Position numbers and translations under genes: made by a program
The notes under the pieces: model-generated
What the model saw: only the letters and a program-made list of their open reading frames with translations
The model's database searches: none
Told to the model about the DNA's origin: nothing
Assembly (NCBI RefSeq): GCF_037893015.1
Contig: NC_133658.1
Span: 885,157,477 to 885,221,476, forward strand
DNA: 64,000 nucleotides
From: Macrotis lagotis
Lineage: Eukaryota; Chordata; Mammalia; Peramelemorphia; Peramelidae
Direction: 5' to 3'
Shown here: piece by piece, positions 1 through 10,417 of the stretch
How the letters are laid out: each line of letters starts with the position of its first letter
Numbering within the stretch: the stretch's first letter is position 1

Positions 1-62
1 ACTGCCACCTGAGATATAATAAAGCAAGTCAGTTTTATTGAGGGTAGATAAACACAAAATGA

Positions 63-302
63 GGCACATCTAGGTGGTTTAGTGGATAGAGCGTGGGCCC
101 TGGAGACAGGAAGACTTCCTAAATTCAAATTCATCCTTACATATATACTAGCTGTGTGAGCCTGAGCAAGTCACTTAAGCATGTCTGCCTCAGTTTTCTC
201 TTCTGTTAAATAAGTGAGAAGGAAATCTCCAATCTCTCCAGTATCCTTGTCAAGAAAACCTCAAATGGTGTCACAAAGAGTCAACCATGATTGAAAAACT
301 AC
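63..302 (+). repeat. Mar1-type SINE
   Basis: tRNA-like head ATCTAGGTGGTTTAGTGG, CTAGCTGTGTGAGCCTGAGC, CTGCCTCAGTTTTCTCTTC, then AGTATCCTTGTCAAGAAAAC and ACAAAGAGTCAACC. Full length. Confidence 0.85.
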
Positions 303-424
303 TAAATTAAAGGGGTAGTCAAGGAATAGACACAAGGTAATCTGCTACCCTGGATGGAGTTGGATACCCCACTAGACCCTAGAAGGAAAAGGACACTCGC
401 TTCCCCAACTAATGCAAGATATTT

Positions 425-592
425 TGGGGGGGGTGTTTTTTGCAATGTTATAGGGTTAAGTGACTTGCCCAAGGTCACATAATTAGGTAATTATTAAGGG
501 TCTGATGTCATATTTGAACTCAGGTCTTCCTGACTCCAAGACTCTATCCACTGTGCCACCTAGCTGCCCCCACTGTGCCACCCAGCTGCCCC
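425..592 (-). repeat. WSINE1-type SINE with duplicated 5' head
   Basis: Reverse complement of the common SINE from the tail (TTTTTTGCAATG) to the head. The last 22 bases of the head (CACTGTGCCACC.AGCTGCCCC) occur twice in tandem at the right end. Confidence 0.88.
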
Positions 593-792
593 AGGACCAG
601 TCATTGAGGGAAAAGTGCAGGGAAGTTGGAATGAGGACTGGTGCTGATTAACGCTAATAGGAGAAGATAAAGAGTGCTGGAGAATTGTTGGCTATTTGCT
701 GATCAGGGCTGGCTAGTTTCTGCACAAGGGAAAAGGAATTTGAGGGATGGATTGCTACCTTATTCTGACAAGATAATTCAGAAAAGTTCAAG

Positions 793-945
793 ATTTTTTT
801 GTAGGTTTTTGCAAAGCAATGGGGTTAAATGGCTTACCCAAGGCCACCCAGCTAGGTAATTGTTAAGTATCTGAGGTTAGATTTGATCTTAAGTCTCCCT
901 GACTTCCGGGCCAGTGCTCTATCCACTGCACCACCTAGAAACCCC
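793..945 (-). repeat. WSINE1-type SINE with target-site duplication
   Basis: Poly-T start, GGTTTTTGCAAAGCAATGGG, CCACCCAGCTAGGTAATTG, ending CACCACCTAGAAACCCC. Flanked by AAAG(T/C)TCAAGATTTTTT on both sides (784-799 and 946-962), so the insertion is recent enough to keep its duplication. Confidence 0.92.
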
Positions 946-1640
946 AAAGCTCAAGATTTTTTAACTTTTCCTCTGGTTCCTTCATTTAGTGGGGGTGGAG
1001 AGAGGCTATTGGGTCATTACCACCTCACAGCCAAATCCACCATCCTCCTAAGAGGGGTAGACATTATAAAAGGAAGCACCCAGCCTTTGTTGGTTTAAAA
1101 CATTGGACTTAGTGGAATATAGATTGGTAGAATAGATGTACCTTTCAGTAGTTTCAAATATGTTAAAAATCATAGTCATTTCTATAACAGATGCAACCAT
1201 AGAGATAAATTCACAATCTCCTGAGTATCCTTAAAATGAGGCATCAAGCAGAGAAACATAAGCTTACCTTGTGCTTTCCAGCATTGTGGAGACACCTGTG
1301 CAGAATTCAAACAGAAGGATTCCCTTTCAGTGATTCTCTAAAATGCTCTAGTTCCATAGGACTAATTAAACTGAGCCTTGGAACACAACAAAGCCTCTGC
1401 AATGATTCTAAAGTCATTCAGAATAGATTGCTTATAAACACCTGCATTGGAGATAAAATGCATATTGCCCAGCATTACAAAACCCCAGATCCACAATTCA
1501 TTGACTGGCCATCTGCATACACATAACAAATCTACAAACCTTTCTTGGGCATCCCTTATTAAGGCACAGTATTAGGCTCCAGAGATAAAAAATCTGAAAA
1601 ATAGTCCCTGATCTTCAAGAGCTGCCAAAGGAACAAACAA
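946..1640. other. Unassigned stretch
   Basis: No coding exon or clear repeat, apart from a decayed mid-size repeat remnant near 1550-1640 (a TCCCTGATCTTCAAGAG-like motif that recurs at 13.4 kb). Confidence 0.5.
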
Positions 1641-1689
1641 GATTTTATAGGAACTAAGCACTTTACTCACAACAACCCAGGGAGGGAGG

Positions 1690-1830
1690 TTTTATTATTA
1701 CTGTTATTTTACAATTGAGGGAACTGAGGCAGATAGCAGTAAAATGACTTGCCTAGAATCATTTAGCTAGCAAGTCTGAAGTCAGATTTGAATTCAGGTC
1801 TTCCTGATTTCCAGATGCATTATCACCTGT
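1690..1830 (-). repeat. MIR
   Basis: TACAATTGAGGGAACTGAGG, ATGACTTGCCTAGAATCATT, TTTGAATTCAGGTCTTCCTG: the MIR core on the minus strand. Confidence 0.75.
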
Positions 1831-2840
1831 AATACAAGGTAGAGTATCAAAAGAGGAAAAGAAAATAGAAAAATGCTGTATGAGGGGAAAGAATGGAATG
1901 TGCATCTTGTATAGACATTTCAGAGAGCAAATGAACTGGGACCAAACTGAATAGGAGGAGATCAGGTTAAACAGTAGTTGAGATTCTAAAATGTTCACTG
2001 CTTAAAAACCAAGCTTTTTTAGCAACAGCATTCTCTGAGTTATCCTAAATGGTTTCAAATTATGGAATACCACAGTCTGAGAAGAATCAAAATTGAAGGT
2101 GAATCCAAAGGGCAATGAAAAGATTCAAGGTAGTCATAAGATACGTGTTACCATTGTGGATGTGTACAAATGCATTGAAGACAAATAGATCTCGAAAAGG
2201 AGATAGGACTGGTTATATGGAAAGACTTGTGTGATGGAATAAAAAAATGATATCCCTAAAGCACTAATGCTGATGAAACATTAGAACAAGAATAACATTG
2301 AGTAGATACTCTTTGGCAAATTTACAGAAAGACATGAAAAAGGATGGAAGAAGAAGAAGAGAAGGAGGAGAGGAATTTGGAAGTGAGCTGGTAGAAAGGA
2401 GTACCCTCCTTCCTGATGAGATCACAGATCCATCAAAGCAGAAAAGTATTCTTAGATGCTCACTGAGACAATCAAGTACCCCACAGTCCTCAGTTCCTTC
2501 ACCATCTTCATCAGTTCCCCTTCTCAAAACCCAGTTGTTTGAACACAGATCCTTGAGTGAATTAAAAGGTTTGCCTTAGAAGTTAATCCAGATCCAGCTC
2601 CAGTGTAGTCCACATAAGGTTTTTCCTTTTTCCTCTCAAAGACCAACCAAGATCTTCTCATTTAGGTATAAACTGACCCTAACCAAGCTTAATCAGAAGC
2701 CAAATTAACCTCAATAGGAGAAGGGATTATATACTCCCAGCCCTCCTTAAGGGGAATGTGAAATTCTAATGAAATGAAATTCCCCATATTTAAATTTCAT
2801 ATTCAGCTCAGGCTATCACAATAATCCAAAGGTTCTTTCT
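1831..2840. other. Unassigned unique-looking sequence
   Basis: No repeat family recognised. Contains a short purine-rich run of GAA and GGA triplets at 2340-2375. Overlapping short open frames on both strands at 2264-2579 show no recognisable domain. Confidence 0.5.
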
Positions 2841-2844
2841 AGGG

Positions 2845-3180
2845 AATCACAAAATCCCAGAATTTTATGAGTTGGCAAGAACCCCAGCAATTACCTAGGC
2901 CAATCTATGCCAGAATAACATATCCCATAAGTGTTCATCCAGGCTTTTCTTATTCTAAAATAACCCATTCCATTTGGGGAGAGCTCTAATTAATGTTTTC
3001 CTAAAATCAAGTCTAAATTTGTCCTTTGGGATGTCCACCTATTGATTCTGATTTTATTCCCTGAGCCCAAAAAGAAAAACAGTGAGCAAAAAGAATACCT
3101 AATCCCTCTTGCACTGATATCACAGCCCTCAAGTGCCTGGCACTCTAAGCACCTTCAAATATTTGAAGACTATTCAACAA
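2845..3180 (-). repeat. L3/CR1 LINE 3' end
   Basis: Antisense CR1 3' region: GAATCACAAAATCCCAGAAT (the ATTCTATG-type terminus), CCATTCCATTTGGGGAGAGC, TAATCCCTCTTGCA and CACCTTCAAATATTTGAAGA occur in consensus order. Confidence 0.75.
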
Positions 3181-3204
3181 ATTCTAGCAAGTCCCTGCTA
3201 CTTT

Positions 3205-3450
3205 CAGAATCAAATATAGAATCATCCATTTGATATTCAAAACCCTTTATGACCTTTCCAATTTTCTTACTCCTGATTCTCTTATACAATCCAGTGATAA
3301 TGGCCTCTTTAGTGTTCCTTTCACCAGACATACTTCCAGTGCCTGGAATGTTCTCCCCTAGTCATCTCTGCTTCCTGGTTTCCCTGCTTTCCTTCAAAAC
3401 TGAGCTAAAATACTATCTTCTGCAAGAGATCTTTTCTACTACTCCCACCT
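3205..3450 (+). repeat. L2 LINE fragment
   Basis: AATCAAATATAGAATCATCC, CAAAACCCTTTATGACC, AGTGCCTGGAATGTTCTCC and CCTTCAAAACTGAGCTAAAA follow the L2 3' region. Its terminus appears to resume at about 4200 after an L1 insertion. Confidence 0.75.
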
Positions 3451-3499
3451 TTTTTTTTCAGAACTTAGGAAATAAAGCAAATATTTCTATAATAAAGTA

Positions 3500-4190
3500 G
3501 ACTTTTTTTAAAGAAAGGATTGCACATGAAAATCTAACTATTATATACAACTTGCTTTTCCTTTTAAATATATAAGAAAATTATCTTGCAACTTTATTTT
3601 TCTCTCCAAAGAAATGGCTACCATTAGACACAAATATGCATACATATATGTAAATCCAAGCTATATATACTTCTACTTATCAGTTCTTTCTCTGGATGCA
3701 GATAGCATGTTCCATCATAGGTCCTTTGTAGTTAATTAATTAGGTCAAAATTATTTGGTTGTTCAGAGTTCTTCTGAAAACAAAATGGCCATTACAACAT
3801 TTTCTTGGTTCTTCTCAATTTGCTTTCCATTATTCTGTGCAAGTCTTTCCATGATTTTCTAAAATCATTAAACTCATCAATTCTTATAACATAATAGTAT
3901 TCCATCACAACCATATACTACAACTAGTTCAGCCATTCCTCAATGGATGTCCATCCCCTCAATGTCCAGTTCTTTGTTACCACAAAGAGAGTTGTAAACA
4001 ATATTTGAGAACAGATAGGTTCTTTTCCATTAATCATTTTGGGAAGCAGACTGAATAGTGATATTTCTGGGTCAAAGAGTATAGGCAGTTTTTTCATTCT
4101 TTGGACATAATTCCACTTTGTTCTCCAAAATGGGTGACTTCACAATTTAATCAACGGTGAATTAGTTTCCCAGACCTTCCAACTCTCTAG
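3500..4190 (-). repeat. L1 3' end fragment inserted in L2
   Basis: Antisense marsupial L1 3' UTR: TTATCAGTTCTTTCTCTGG, GATGCAGATAGCATGTTCC, TTCAGCCATTCCTCAATGG, TTTCTGGGTCAAAGAGTAT, TTGTTCTCCAAAATGGGTG. Older than the copy at 18.4 kb judging by divergence. Confidence 0.75.
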
Positions 4191-4194
4191 TTTA

Positions 4195-4325
4195 TATATT
4201 GTTTCCCCCCATTAAACCATGAGTTCCTTGAGAGCAAGAACTGTGTATTTTAATTTCTTGTGTTCCCATTGTTCAGTACAACCTGAATGTTGAATTATTA
4301 CACGTTGACTGATTCATTGAAGGTA
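4195..4325 (+). repeat. L2 3' terminus
   Basis: CATGAGTTCCTTGAGAGCA, AGAACTGTGTATTTTAATT and a GTTGACTGATTCATTG end match the L2 terminal segment. Confidence 0.65.
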
Positions 4326-4400
4326 GCTATTATGGCCCCTCTAAGATTTCTCTTCTACCAGGCTAACCACTGACAGTTCCTTCACCTGAGCCTCCCAAGT

Positions 4401-4626
4401 TGCTGTTGCTCAGTTGTTTCAGTAGTCTCTGATTCTTCATGACTCCATTTGGGGTTTTCTTGGCAAAGATATTAGACAGGTCTGCCATTTCTTTCTCCAA
4501 CTCCTTTTAGAGATGAGGAAACTGAGGTGAACAGAGTTAAGTGACCAAGTGACCCAGTTAGTATCTGAGGCTGAATTTGAACTCAAGTCTTCCTGATTCC
4601 AACCCTATTAATGTCCTTACTGAACT
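4401..4626 (-). repeat. Mar1-type SINE
   Basis: GTTGCTCAGTTGTTTCAGTA, TTTGGGGTTTTCTTGGCAA, AGATGAGGAAACTGAGGTG and TTTGAACTCAAGTCTTCCTG: full reverse-complement Mar1. Confidence 0.88.
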
Positions 4627-4817
4627 ATGATTCCAAAAGTTAATCTATGTATATCTATATCTATATATGTATCTCTATAACTATAAGGCTTGCTAGCAAA
4701 AAAAAAGAAAATACTGAAAGTATCTTAGGTTGGCATTTGCAATCATCTATGAAAGACTTAATTTAAAAGGTGAAAAACTTGTGGACTTCAATTCACATAC
4801 CAGCCCTATCACTTTCT

Positions 4818-4973
4818 TTTTTTTTCTTGGGTTTTTGCAAGGCAAATGGGGTTAAGTGACTTGCCCAAGGCCACACAGCTAGGTCATTATTAAGTGTCTG
4901 AGACCGGATTTGAACTCAGGTACTTCTGACTCCAGAGCCAGTGCTCTATGCACTTCGACACCTAGTTGCCCCA
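4818..4973 (-). repeat. WSINE1-type SINE with perfect TSD
   Basis: Poly-T, GTTTTTGCAAGGCAAATGG, CACACAGCTAGGTCATTATT, CACCTAGTTGCCCC. The target-site duplication CCCTATCACTTTCT is perfect at 4804-4817 and 4974-4987. Confidence 0.95.
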
Positions 4974-5074
4974 CCCTATCACTTTCTAATGGATCAAGTT
5001 AGACAAGTTTCTTTTTTATTTCAATGATCTCAGTTTCCTCCTCTGTAAAATGGAGTTAGACTAGAAAAAACAAT

Positions 5075-5243
5075 AGCATGATATAATGGATAGATTTCAG
5101 GATCTACATTTAAATACTAACCCTCCCATTTACTAGTTGTGTGTATCCCTGGTCGAGTCACAAAACTTATCTGGACTTTAGTTTCCACATCTGTAAATAA
5201 TGGGTTCTCACAAAAGTCTCTTCCAGATCTAATCTCTGATCTT
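5075..5243 (+). repeat. MIR-type remnant
   Basis: ATGATATAATGGATAG, TTTACTAGTTGTGTG, AGTTTCCACATCTGTAAATA and CTTCCAGATCTAA in MIR order. Confidence 0.6.
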
Positions 5244-5249
5244 CTGTGT

Positions 5250-5294
<45 letters not shown>
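5244..5294 (+). repeat. (TG)n microsatellite
   Basis: About 25 TG units with one TATG interruption, at the end of a MIR. Confidence 0.97.
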
Positions 5295-5295
<1 letters not shown>

Positions 5296-5595
5296 CAGAT
5301 AGACAGCCAGAGTGGGCAAACCTTTGGCTATCTTGTTTCTTTATATCAAGCCCAGTGCTGACTTTAGTCAAAATAAAGTTCATCATGGGCAGAATGACAT
5401 AGTAAGTAGAGGATCAGAAAGAAGGAAACAACCCATAAGATTCCTCCAGAACCTGAATTTAGCATTCGGGGCTGTAATTTATTCTGAGAGAGCCAGAATC
5501 AAATAACTAAATGGCAAAGACAGGGAATTTTCACAATGCAAGAAAATGACTCCTCTGATAAAGAAATCTAGAATCTCTAAGAAGAAAATCCTTAG

Positions 5596-5740
5596 GGTAG
5601 CTAGGTGGCACTGTGTGATAGAGCACTGGCCCTGGAGTCAGGAAGACCTGAGTTCAAATTTGAACTTAAACACTTAATTTCCTAGCTGTGTGACCTTGGG
5701 CAAGTCACTTAACCCCATTGCCTTGCCAAAAAAAAAACAA
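5596..5740 (+). repeat. WSINE1-type SINE
   Basis: GGGTAGCTAGGTGGCACTG, GAGCACTGGCCCTGGAGTC, CTAGCTGTGTGACCTTGGGC and a GCCTTGCCAAAAAAAAA tail. Confidence 0.93.
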
Positions 5741-5769
5741 CAGAAGAAAAGGCTCAGTGCTATTTTTCA

Positions 5770-5985
5770 TTTTTGAGGGTTCTTTTTTCCTTTTCCCTGA
5801 TTTTGCCCTTTGGTTCTGATTCTTCTTTCACAATATGACTAATATGGAAATATGTTAAATATATTTGCATACTGTCTTGGGGAGGAAAGAGAGGGAGAAA
5901 AATTTGAATCTCAAAATTTTACAAAAATAAATGTTGAAAACTATCTTGACATATCATTGAAAAAAATAAAATACTATTAAGAGAA
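5770..5985 (+). repeat. L1 3' terminus
   Basis: TTTGGTTCTGATTCTTCTTT, CACAATATGACTAATATGG, AATCTCAAAATTTTACA and ATGTTGAAAACTATCTT, ending AAAATACTATTAAG: the marsupial L1 3' UTR end. Confidence 0.8.
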
Positions 5986-5989
5986 TAAA

Positions 5990-6675
5990 TATCCCCCCAA
6001 AAGAAGAAGAAAATGCTTAGCAGTTATAGAGGGCCTTCCTGCCCTTGGGGGAAGTCAGCCATTCTTCCATCTGATCCATAACCCAGGAAAATGAAGCATA
6101 TTCCAATTCTAAGTGCCCCTGAGCAGAGACCCTGGGTCTCCAAGCCAGCCCCCTTGCATTTATTATCCTGGAGACTTTTGTGCTATTCCTAGTTAAGAAA
6201 CAGCATTAGCTGTATTAGCCTGGTATGTGGCAATAAGAAAATGGAATGGCTCTTTTTGAATCAGGAGTCAACAGCAGTTTGGTCTGGGTTGCAGAACAAA
6301 GAACAGTCTCAATAAATGCACACTGAGGGGGGAAAGTGCTTAGAAATCCACCTTTTCAGCCAACACTTTTCAAACAAGAAGTAATTGCTGTTATAAACAT
6401 AATCTTTGAATATAAAAGAAAGACTGGTGGCTTCATCATCCTAAATTCTAGGATTCCCTGTCCTTGCTTTTATGAGAGCCAAGAAAATAACCAGCAGAAT
6501 CACAAGATGAGAAGGGAAAGTGCAGCTTTTTTCATTGATTCATTTATTGATCGACTCACCAGGATGGGAAGCCTAACCCTAAATTAACAACCTGACTCTA
6601 TAAATGGAGAGAGGGTTACCGTGTTGCAGAAGCCATTTTAAATGATAGAAATAAATTTTTTTAAGTACTTAAGCC
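5990..6675. other. Unassigned unique-looking sequence
   Basis: Nothing recognised; no exon-like open frame with homology. Confidence 0.5.
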
Positions 6676-6679
6676 TTAA

Positions 6680-6815
6680 GTAGTAGAATGCTGGCTTGCA
6701 GTCAGAAAGATGAGGTCAAATTCGACCTCAAACACTTAACTGTGTGACCCTAGGCAAATCCCATAACCCATTTGCCTCAGTTTCCTCATCTAGAAAATGA
6801 ATGAGTGGAGAGGGG
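6680..6815 (+). repeat. 5' part of a split Mar1-type SINE
   Basis: GTAGAATGCTGGCTTGCAGT, ACTGTGTGACCCTAGGC, TTTGCCTCAGTTTCCTCATC, TAGAAAATGA, breaking off just before the minisatellite. Confidence 0.75.
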
Positions 6816-6824
6816 GCAGCAGAC

Positions 6825-7830
6825 AAGGAAGAGCTGAGCCTCCCCTCTGATTGTGTTCATATCAAATCAGACTAAATCAAATCAGAGGGGAGTTCAGCTC
6901 TGCCTCACCTGTGTTCACAGAGGCGACTTGTATTCACAATCAGAGGGGAGTCACCTGTGTTTACATCAGAGAAGAGTCACTTGTGTTCACAGTCAGAAGG
7001 GAGGCTCAACTCTGCCCCACCTGTGCTCACAATCAGAGGGGAGTCACTTGAGTTCACAATCAGAGGGGAGGCTCAGCTCTGTCCCACCCGTGTTCACAAT
7101 CAGAAGGGAGTCACCTGTGTTTACAATCAGAGGGGAGTCACCTGTGCTCACAATCAGAGGGGAGTCACCTGTGCTCACAGAGGGAAGTCACTTGTGCTCA
7201 CAGAGGGGAGGCTCAGCTCTGCCCCACCTGTGTTCACAATCAGAAGGGAGTCACCTGTGTTTATAATCAGAGGGGAGTCACCTGTGCTCACAATCAGAGG
7301 GGAGTCACTTGTGCTCACAATCAGAGAGAAGTCACCTATGCTCACAATCAGAGGGGAGGCTCAGCTCTGCCCCACCCATGTTCACAATCAGAAGGGAGTC
7401 ACCTGTGCTCACAATCAGAGGGAAGTCACCTGTGCTCACAATCAGAGGGGAGTCACCTGTGCTCACAATCAGAGGGGAGTCACCTGTGCAGAGGGGAGTC
7501 ACTTGTAGAGGGGAGTCACTTGTGCTCACAATCAGAGGGGAGGCTCAGCTCTGCCCCACCCGTGTTCACAATCAGAAGGGAGTCACCTGTGCTCACAATC
7601 AGAGGGAAGTCACCTGTGCTCACAATCAGAGGGGAGTCACTTGTGCTCACAATCAGAGGGGAGGCTCAGCTCTGCCCCACCCGTGTTCACAATCAGAAGG
7701 GAGTCACCTAGGGAAGTCACCTGTGCTCACAATCAGAGGGGAGTCACTTGTGCTCACAATCAGAGGGGAGGCTCAGCTCTGCCCCACCCGTGTTCACAAT
7801 CTGAAGGGAGGCTCAGCTCTGCCTCAGCTG
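6825..7830 (+). repeat. Minisatellite with 27-bp core and CACCTG E-boxes
   Basis: About 1 kb of tandem units. The short unit is CACAATCAGAGGGGAGTCAC followed by CTGTGCT (27 bp). A longer unit of about 41 bp replaces AGTCAC by AGGCTCAGCTCTGCCCCAC. Short and long units alternate in higher-order blocks of roughly 170 bp, with imperfect copies. I count about 16 CACCTG hexamers. Because 27 is a multiple of three, frames stay open and give spurious proteins up to 183 residues on the plus strand. The leftmost unit (6832-6855) is inverted. Confidence 0.93.
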
Positions 7831-8500
7831 CCGCCCCCTCCCTAAAAGTCCCTGCTGGAAAATGAGCAGAAGAATGAATATGAGCTCGAACAGACTTTGA
7901 GGGATGGAGGAGAATGGAAGGGCTTGGCAGGCTCCCATCCTCCGGGACCCGCCTGAATGACTGAACAACAATAAAACGAACGGGAGAAGGAAATGGCAAA
8001 CCAGTCCGGTGTCCTTGCCAAGAAAACCCCAAATGGGGTCACGGAGTCCCAGCCGACTGCTCTACCACAAAGGCTGAAAACCGGCCGTACTCCCACTAGT
8101 TGACTGAATCCCGAAAGGGCACAGCCGCCCCCACCCACAATCTCCTGGAGAAGAAGTTCCATCGCCCGGAAACTCAAAGTTCCTTTTGGAGAAGGGCTGG
8201 AGATGCCATTTAGAGAAGCTCTCGGTGCGTTGCCTAATGAATCAGGCAAGCTGAGGACAAACGAGACAAAGGGAGCTTTCTTGGATGGGAGCGCGCAGAG
8301 CGCGCGGGTGGGGGGCCAGGTGTCGATTTCAAACCGGCTGCTGCCTTTCCACGGGGGCTTTCGTCACCCCCCAAAGACCATGCGGATAGGCGCAGGGGTT
8401 CAAGGGGCTGGGCCGGGGGCCATCTCAGCTCCTCCCTCACCCGGAGCCGCCTCCAGAAGACGCTTCCTACGAGCTCTCTGGCACGTACATGGGAGTCAGG
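7830..8500. promoter_or_regulatory. Orphan CpG-rich patch beside the minisatellite
   Basis: From about 7900 to 8480 I count roughly 33 CpG dinucleotides in under 600 bases, including GAGCGCGCAGAGCGCGCGGG at 8290-8309, whereas flanking sequence has almost none. GC content is clearly raised. It partly covers a Mar1 tail (7972-8065). No recognisable exon. The 113-codon plus frame at 8203-8544 has no known domain. Could be an unannotated promoter or a CpG-preserved relic. Confidence 0.6.
7972..8070 (+). repeat. 3' part of a Mar1-type SINE
   Basis: GGAGAAGGAAATGGCAAACC, TCCTTGCCAAGAAAACCCC, AAATGGGGTCACGGAGTC: the Mar1 3' body, resuming where the copy left of the minisatellite stops. A second GACTGAACAACAA-like tail lies at 7957-7969. 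Confidence 0.8.
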
Positions 8501-8649
8501 GGTCACAGACTCATTTTCCAAAGTGCCATCTGTTTTCACACTAGTCATCCCCCTTTCCCCCTCCCTCACTAACTTCCCCCCTTCCTTCTAACAAAGGCAG
8601 ACGCTTAAGTGACAGCTACCATGGACAGCAAATGTCAAATTCCTTATCT

Positions 8650-8765
8650 GCGGGTTCCACCTCTAGCTGTGTGACTCTGGGCAAGTCCCTTTAACCTCTG
8701 TCTGCCTCAGTTTCCTCCATAACAAAATGAGGATAATAGCATTTACTTTTGAGGATTTTTATATA
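8650..8765 (+). repeat. MIR
   Basis: CTAGCTGTGTGACTCTGGGC, TCTGCCTCAGTTTCCTCCA, AAAATGAGGATAATAGCA. Confidence 0.8.
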
Positions 8766-8784
8766 CTAAATTAAAAAATGCTTC

Positions 8785-9000
8785 CTTTATCGACTGGCAT
8801 TGCCTTCAATTTCATTTTTAAGACCGCTATATTCATGATTACACATGTACAGTCTATGTTAGATTGCTTTCTGTCCGGAGGTTGGGGGGGGGAGAGAGAG
8901 GGAGAAAACGGGAAAACCTTGCCCCAAAAAAAATGATTGGTGAAAATTATTGTTGCATGTTGTTGGATAAATAAATTGAAAAATTAAAAAAAAATTAAAA
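8785..9000 (+). repeat. L1 3' terminus
   Basis: ATTACACATGTACAGTCTAT, ATTGCTTTCTGTCCGGAGG, GGGAGAGAGAGGGAGAAAA and a poly-A-like end follow the L1 3' UTR. Confidence 0.65.
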
Positions 9001-9376
9001 GACCACTATATTTTTTTTTTAAAGAGAGATCACTATATTCTGGCAAAGATACCGATTCATTTTCAAGGTCACATTTCCTTTTGTGAAGGACGGTGAATAT
9101 TCCTCCACGTATGATTTCATTAGCCTGGTGCAAATGCTTGCAAGCTGCCTCTGAAAACAGGATTTTCAAAGAAATAGAGTTGTTTTTTCAGCCACTAATT
9201 CTGGTTTCTGATTAAACATGGTTTATAGACCTACTAAACCTTTTATGGCCTAAAATCCTCTTTATATTACAATCCTGGTATTGACAGGCACACACGTTTG
9301 CTCCCAATTCATTGTAATTACAGCTTGCATTAACAATGCAAGATGCTCACTCCTGTAAGCAGGTGATTAAAGTGTT

Positions 9377-9465
<89 letters not shown>
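9377..9465 (+). repeat. Compound (TG)n-(AG)n microsatellite
   Basis: About 24 TG units followed without interruption by about 19 GA units. Confidence 0.97.
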
Positions 9466-9466
<1 letters not shown>

Positions 9467-9649
9467 ACCTTTTAAGAGGAAAACGATGTGAATTTAAAAG
9501 CAACACAAAACTGTCCCCCACTAAAGGCAAAGAAATCATCTGCATTTTCAAAGTATATTCAATTTTTTTTTTAATTCTAAGGAGCAATTTTCCCTCTAGA
9601 GGGAGCGCTGGAGCAAAAAGGAATCAACAAAGGAAGACTCCAGTTTCTC

Positions 9650-10080
9650 CCCCTCCCCACCATCCTCTGAGCTATCCAATTGATATTCCTAAAACACCCT
9701 GCTGCTTCCCAGCTCAAGCTTCAGTGGCTTCCTATTTCCTCTAGGATCAAATACTCCTCTGATTGTCATTTAAAGCAATTCACTTTCATCTCATAAACAC
9801 CCTCTCTCATTGGCAATGTTGTCTCCCTTTTTCATGCTCCCATCCTCATATCTTAACTGTTGTTCTTCCTCACTTGTGTCTCTTAGAATCCCTGGTTCCA
9901 TTTGATGACTCAGCTCAAGTGCTATTTTCTATTTTCTACTATTTCTGACCCTCAACAGGACTCTCCACAGCCTGGAAATCACATTGTATATATGTCTAAT
10001 TTAATTATCAATGTATTTGTCATCCTCCCTTCCACCTTGCTCCCTGAAGGCAAAGATTAAGATGCTTACACCTTTCTGCT
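9650..10080 (+). repeat. L2 LINE fragment
   Basis: CTTCAGTGGCTTCCTATT, TAGGATCAAATACTCCTC, TTAGAATCCCTGGTTCC, TCAGCTCAAGTGCTATTTT and CACATTGTATATATGTCTAA follow the L2 3' consensus order. Confidence 0.85.
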
Positions 10081-10239
10081 CAAGCCCCAACCTAAGTGGA
10101 CTAACCCAGGAACTAACAAAAGGCAACTCCCACATTTCTGAGAATTAAGGACCCCTCAAGGGCATTTATCAGGATTACATGGTTTCTGCTAGGACCTAGA
10201 TCACAGAATTATGAGCAAAGTGCTAACATAAGGGAAAAC

Positions 10240-10417
10240 CAACATAAGGGTCACCAGATGGCACCATAGTGCATAGTTAAATCTGACCAGACACTATGTG
10301 ACCCTGGGCAAATCACTTCACCCTGTCTGACTCAGTTTCCTCATCTGAAAAATAATCTATCTCTGCCAAGAAAACCCTAAATGGGATAATAAAGAGTCTG
10401 AAATGCCTGAGCAACCA
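10240..10417 (+). repeat. Mar1-type SINE, internally shortened
   Basis: CACTATGTGACCCTGGGC, CTGACTCAGTTTCCTCATC, CTGCCAAGAAAACCC. The GGAGAAGGAAATGGC part is missing. Confidence 0.75.

Noticed and set aside
5117-5402. Open frames over (TG)n, (TA)n and (CT)n microsatellites here and near 9.4, 12.4, 19.1 and 39.1 kb
   Set aside because: Low-complexity repeats translate without stops; no real protein.
6825-7830. Regular direct repeats that could be mistaken for a CRISPR array
   Set aside because: There are no unique spacers, units abut and mutate gradually, and the genome is vertebrate.
6851-7845. Overlapping open frames of 137, 183 and 178 residues with repeated peptide units
   Set aside because: They are by-products of a minisatellite whose main unit is divisible by three. 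All frames stay open together and there is no codon bias or domain.
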